This document shows positions 60,805 to 64,000 of a stretch of DNA of 64,000 nt, piece after piece. Source of the stretch: Streptomyces sp. NBC_00775 (lineage in GTDB: Bacteria; Actinomycetota; Actinomycetes; Streptomycetales; Streptomycetaceae); the NCBI RefSeq assembly GCF_036347135.1, contig NZ_CP108938.1:1860001-1924000 (forward strand), in the 5' to 3' direction. Position 1 is the stretch's first letter. Each line of letters begins with the position of its first letter. Position numbers and translations under genes: made by a program. A model generated the notes under the pieces. That model was not told where the DNA came from. It worked only from the letters and a program-made list of their open reading frames with translations, and did not search any database.

Positions 60805-61473
60805 GTGATCCGGGTATTGGTGGTCGACGACGAGGCCTTGGTCCGCACTGGCTTTACGCACATTCTCGATGCGGCGGAAGACATCGAGGTCGTTGCGGCG
60901 GTCTCCGGCGGCGAGGCAGTCCGGACGGTGCGGGAGAGACGCCCTGACGTCGTCCTGCTGGACATCCGGATGCCAGACGTCGACGGGCTCACGGTCCTGG
61001 CCGACCTCCGCGATCTCCCGGACCCTCCGGTGATGGCCATGCTCACCACCTTCGACACCGACGAATACGTGACGAACGCGCTGCGATCGGGCGCAGCCGG
61101 GTTTCTGCTCAAGGACACGGACCCCAACCAGCTCCCCCACCTCGTACGGACCCTGGCCGAGGGCGGCTCCGTGCTGTCGTCCAAGGTGACCCGTACGGTG
61201 GTGGACGGCTTTCTCGACGCCGACGTGCGCGAGCCGTCCGCCGTCCGTCTCGCCGCCCGGCTCACCGAGCGCGAACATGCCGTTCTCGTGCTCATGGCCG
61301 AGGGACTCGCCAACACCGACATCGGCGAACGTCTGCACCTGAGCATGGGCACCGTCAAAGGCCATGTCAGCGCCGTCCTCAGCAAACTGCAAGTCAGCAG
61401 CCGCGTCCAGGCAGCCCTGATCGCCGAACGCGCGGGCTTGCTGGCGCCACCGCAGGAAGGGGACACCCGATGA
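60805..61473 (+). CDS. NarL/LuxR-type response regulator
   Basis: A 222-aa regulator with GGAGCGGAG before GTG 60805. The receiver phospho-Asp is in DVVLLDIRMPDVDG; the LuxR helix-turn-helix is LTEREHAVLVLMAEGLANTD with LSMGTVKGHVSAVLSKL. It overlaps the kinase gene by 4 nt. Confidence 0.93.
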   Translation: MIRVLVVDDEALVRTGFTHILDAAEDIEVVAAVSGGEAVRTVRERRPDVVLLDIRMPDVDGLTVLADLRDLPDPPVMAMLTTFDTDEYVTNALRSGAAGFLLKDTDPNQLPHLVRTLAEGGSVLSSKVTRTVVDGFLDADVREPSAVRLAARLTEREHAVLVLMAEGLANTDIGERLHLSMGTVKGHVSAVLSKLQVSSRVQAALIAERAGLLAPPQEGDTR

Positions 61474-62594
61474 GCCCCCGAAGACCGCCGGCTCTGCTCC
61501 TGGACGTCGTCCTCGTCGGGGTCGCGCTGGCGGATGCATGGGTCCACGTCGACGTCGAACAGCAACCGGCCTTGGCCTGTGCGCTGCTCGCCGCTCTCGC
61601 CCTCGCGCTGCGTCGCCGCCTGCCTCTGGTGACCTTCGTGCTCACCCTGGCCGCCGCTGTGGTCTCCGACGCCGTGCTCGCCACCACGATCGCGCTGTAC
61701 ACGCTCTCCTCACTCAGCCGCCACCGCATCCTGCTGGCCGGCTGCGCCCTGACGTTCGCGGCCACCGACTTCCTGCCCTGGCCCTGGTCGTCCTGGAAGA
61801 CCTCCGAACTCGCCCAGCCCGCCACCCTGTTCCACCTCAGCTATACCATCGCCACCGCAGCCGCCCCCGTCTTCCTGGGCCAGCTCGTCCAGGCCCGACG
61901 CGAGCTGTCCCTGCGACTCGCCGACATCTCCCAGGCCCGCGAGCACGAACGGCTGCTGACCGACCAGAGCGTCCTGGCAAAGGAACGCGCACAGCTTGCC
62001 CGGGAGATGCACGACGTCGTCTCCCACCAGGTCAGCCTCATCGCCGTACAGGCGGGAGCACTCCAGGTGGGCAGCCGGGACGCCGAGACACGAAAGGCCG
62101 CGGCCACCATCCGGGAACTCAGCGTCCAGACGCTCGACGAACTGCGGCACATGGTCAGCGTGCTACGCGCCTCCGGCAGCCGCCCCACCGAACTCACCCC
62201 ACAGCCTTCGCTCGCCGACCTGGAGCAACTGATCGACACCAGCGGCATCGAAGCGAAGCTGGAGACCGACCTGGCCGAAGACCTTCCGCCGACCGTCCAG
62301 CGTGCCGTCTACCGCACAGTCCAGGAAGCCCTGACCAACGCCCGCAAACACGCCCCCGGCGCCACAGCGACCGTCAGTATCCACCACCGCGACGGCGCCA
62401 TCCACACCACCATCACCAACACCGCCCCCACCCGACTCGCGCTCGCCCTGCCCAGCGCCCACCACGGCCTCGTCGGCCTCCGCCAGCGCGCCGAGCTCCT
62501 CGGCGGCACCGTCACCTCCGGCCCCACGGACCAGGGCGGCTACGAGCTCCACCTGGAACTGCCCGTCGAGCAGATCCGCGACCGCATCGGCTGA
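61470..62594 (+). CDS. sensor histidine kinase (HisKA_3 type)
   Basis: A 374-aa kinase with about five N-terminal spans, the phospho-His in AREMHDVVSHQVSLIAVQAG, and the HATPase region (VQEALTNARKHAPG, GLVGLRQRAELLGG). It pairs with the response regulator before it. Likely target: the divergent membrane protein at 59344-60606. Confidence 0.92.
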   Translation: MSPRRPPALLLDVVLVGVALADAWVHVDVEQQPALACALLAALALALRRRLPLVTFVLTLAAAVVSDAVLATTIALYTLSSLSRHRILLAGCALTFAATDFLPWPWSSWKTSELAQPATLFHLSYTIATAAAPVFLGQLVQARRELSLRLADISQAREHERLLTDQSVLAKERAQLAREMHDVVSHQVSLIAVQAGALQVGSRDAETRKAAATIRELSVQTLDELRHMVSVLRASGSRPTELTPQPSLADLEQLIDTSGIEAKLETDLAEDLPPTVQRAVYRTVQEALTNARKHAPGATATVSIHHRDGAIHTTITNTAPTRLALALPSAHHGLVGLRQRAELLGGTVTSGPTDQGGYELHLELPVEQIRDRIG

Positions 62595-62599
62595 TACGG

Positions 62600-62831
62600 A
62601 CGTGCCGTCGATGGCCCAGGCACAGGTCATGAGGCCGCCGGCCGGCTCGACACGGTGGACCCTGTCCGCCTTCTTCGAGGCCAGCCGCGCTTCGTCGGCC
62701 ACCCATAGCTGTGCCGCTGTCGCCAGCGTGCCGTCCAGTTCCCTGAATCGGATCGCGACCCCGGGAAGATCGTGGGACGCGGTGCAGACCAGCGCCATGC
62801 CAGCGGCGTTCCTTCCCTCGACCAGCGCCAA
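62600..62831 (-). other. possible gene remnant downstream of the kinase
   Basis: A minus-strand frame (MALVCTASHDLPGVAIRFRE, then ADEARLASKKADRVHRVEPA and LMTCAWAIDGTSV) has protein-like composition but merges into the antisense strand of the kinase gene without a proper end. No family is recognised. The rest of 62595-63232 holds only a hairpin. Confidence 0.25.
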
Positions 62832-63045
62832 GAGGCGGACGGTTGCTGCTGACCGCCGATGACCAACGTTCGCACCAGCGGGGCCGTGACCGGAACCAGG
62901 GACCGGTCACGGCCCCACGCCGCGCTTTCTCCCGCGGCCGCCGCACGAACGGGCCCGAGCTCGCCACCGACCCGGACGCCCCGACCGGCCACCTGACACC
63001 GGCGGCATAGATCGAGCCGCACCCGGCACACAGGACAACGAAGAC

Positions 63046-63082
63046 GGGCCCCGCCCGTGAGATAGCTCACGCGTCGGGGCCC
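63046..63082. terminator. long GC-rich hairpin
   Basis: GGGCCCCG (63046-63053) pairs with CGGGGCCC (63075-63082) and, inside it, CGTGAG (63056-63061) with CTCACG (63066-63071), four-base loop ATAG. It lies between the kinase region and the 3' end of the last gene. Confidence 0.6.
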
Positions 63083-63232
63083 CTCGTATGTCCTGACCAG
63101 GCCGTGCGATGCCTCGCAACCGTCGAGAAACCGAGAAACGGGCCCCTGCGATGACTTCCGTCACCTGCATGCAGAGACCCGTTCCGTCAGTTCTTCGTGA
63201 TGGGGCCGGATGCAAACCCGTTCGGTCTGCCC

Positions 63233-64000
63233 TCACTCATGGGTGCGTCCGGTCTCCACGGCCGGGTTGCCACCCCATCGCGCCCGGGGCGGAACCTCTT
63301 CGCCCTTCATCAGGAAGGTGTCGGCGTCAAGTTGCGCTTGATCGCCCAGGACCGTGCCGTAGTGGACGAACGCTCCGACGCCGAGGGTCACGCCCCGGCC
63401 GAGCGTGGCGTGGTCGGACTTGAAGGCGCCGTCTTCCTGGGAGTGCGACTGGACGACGCTCGCAGCGTTGAGGGTGCAGTCGTCTCCGATGGACACGAGG
63501 GTGCGCTCGATCAGCGTGCAGCCGTCGTCGAAGACCCGGCGACCGACCTTCGCGCCGAGCAGCCGCCAGACCAGGGCCTTGAACGGGGTGCCGTTGAAAG
63601 CCTCCATATAGCGGTGCGACGTCAGCTTCCAGAAACGTTCATGCGACCAGAAGGCAGGGTCGTAGATCGAGCAGTACAGGGGCTTCAGTGGGCGGAAGCC
63701 GGTGACGGCCCGTTCGATCAGGGTGAACAACATGACGGTGAACGCCACGCTGACCAGGCTCGCCAGGGCCAGCACCAGTACGCCGTAGACGTCGTAAAGG
63801 TCGACGGCAGCCACGCCGATGAGGGCGAGCACGACGAAGTGGAACCATCGCACCAGCAGATGAAGGCTCGCGGTGAGCGCGTTGTGCCGGTTCTTGGCCG
63901 CCAGGCGCCGCCGTAGTTCGTCGCCGATGGCCATGCCGTCGAACTGGGTGTCGCGCATGACGGTGCGCGGGATCTCGAAGCTGGGCGAGCCCAGCAGTCC
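63233..64000 (-). CDS. Pls/PosA-type synthetase, C-terminal part (gene continues beyond window)
   Basis: The last 255 residues of a larger protein; the frame is open to the window edge (LLGSPSFEIPRTVMRDTQFD). Visible are two hydrophobic segments (HFVVLALIGVAAVDLYDVY, LVLALASLVSVAFTVMLFTL) and a left-handed beta-helix of hexapeptide repeats (IGDDCTLNAASVVQSHSQED, LGRGVTLGVGAFVHYGTVLG), ending AVETGRTHE. This matches the C-terminal part of Pls/PosA-type synthetases (epsilon-poly-lysine synthetase-like) that alternate membrane spans with soluble domains. A membrane-bound hexapeptide acyltransferase is the alternative. Confidence 0.65.
   Translation of the reverse strand, partial: GLLGSPSFEIPRTVMRDTQFDGMAIGDELRRRLAAKNRHNALTASLHLLVRWFHFVVLALIGVAAVDLYDVYGVLVLALASLVSVAFTVMLFTLIERAVTGFRPLKPLYCSIYDPAFWSHERFWKLTSHRYMEAFNGTPFKALVWRLLGAKVGRRVFDDGCTLIERTLVSIGDDCTLNAASVVQSHSQEDGAFKSDHATLGRGVTLGVGAFVHYGTVLGDQAQLDADTFLMKGEEVPPRARWGGNPAVETGRTHE

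Noticed and set aside
1..64000. CRISPR arrays, rRNA operons, prophage or conjugation modules
   Set aside because: No regularly spaced repeats with unique spacers, no rRNA-like stretches and no phage structural or transfer genes were seen.

Overview
The window is high-GC actinobacterial DNA, almost certainly from a Streptomyces chromosome. Supporting this are the strong G/C third-position bias, many GTG starts, ATGA/GTGA-coupled operons, a bifunctional PcaL-type protein, several TetR and GlxA regulators and IS110-type elements. Gene order looks accessory rather than core: transporters, regulators, metal-resistance genes and decayed genes alternate, and several families occur more than once.

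Layout. 1-11.9 kb: two flavin-dependent halogenase-like proteins (the first cut by the window edge), a TetR regulator, an EamA-type exporter, a DHA2 drug exporter, a second TetR regulator and a korA-korB-fdxA cluster (2-oxoacid:ferredoxin oxidoreductase plus 7Fe ferredoxin). Four promoters here carry the same 16-bp TTCA-N8-TGAA-type box, so they look like one repressor regulon. 12-18.5 kb: xthA, a metallo-beta-lactamase-fold hydrolase, a PcaL-like fusion, an IS110 remnant, an alpha/beta hydrolase, a saccharopine-dehydrogenase-like enzyme and a GlxA regulator. 18.5-22.5 kb is a scar zone with an intact IS110 element (possible bridge RNA upstream of its recombinase), a broken IS5-type transposase, and an MFS gene and a lipoprotein gene that have both lost their 5' ends at one junction. 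22.6-30.2 kb: a GH18 lipoprotein, carbonic anhydrase with a SulP transporter, and a NarL-type two-component system facing an ABC exporter.

30-57.5 kb is dominated by methyltransferases, small membrane proteins and metal handling. It holds two paralogous methyltransferases, a collapsed flavoprotein gene, a decayed acyltransferase, fetAB, a YncE-like propeller, a DUF1259 lipoprotein with an OmpR-type two-component system, a chrB(N)-chrB(C)-chrA operon, a YcnI-like protein, two ArsR regulators, an MFS pump with a His-rich tail, a P1B-type ATPase with a [2Fe-2S] protein, an MFS pump with a Cds1-like PLP enzyme, an intact flavoprotein, and a DUF318 permease with a TIGR03943 partner. fetAB and the chr operon share the palindromic operator core TGCAACCATGGTTGCA. 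Four small membrane-protein genes (32.8, 35.2, 44.4 and 55.0 kb) share an unusual start architecture in which a -10-like hexamer lies exactly 9 nt before the ATG. This suggests leaderless transcripts and one paralogous family.

57.7-64 kb: a methyltransferase divergent from a TetR gene with twin operators between them, a leftover 3' tip of a second GH18 gene, a multi-pass acyltransferase-like protein, a second NarL-type two-component system, and the C-terminal part of a Pls/PosA-like synthetase that runs off the window.

All functional calls come from motifs and family knowledge read by eye. No database search was run.
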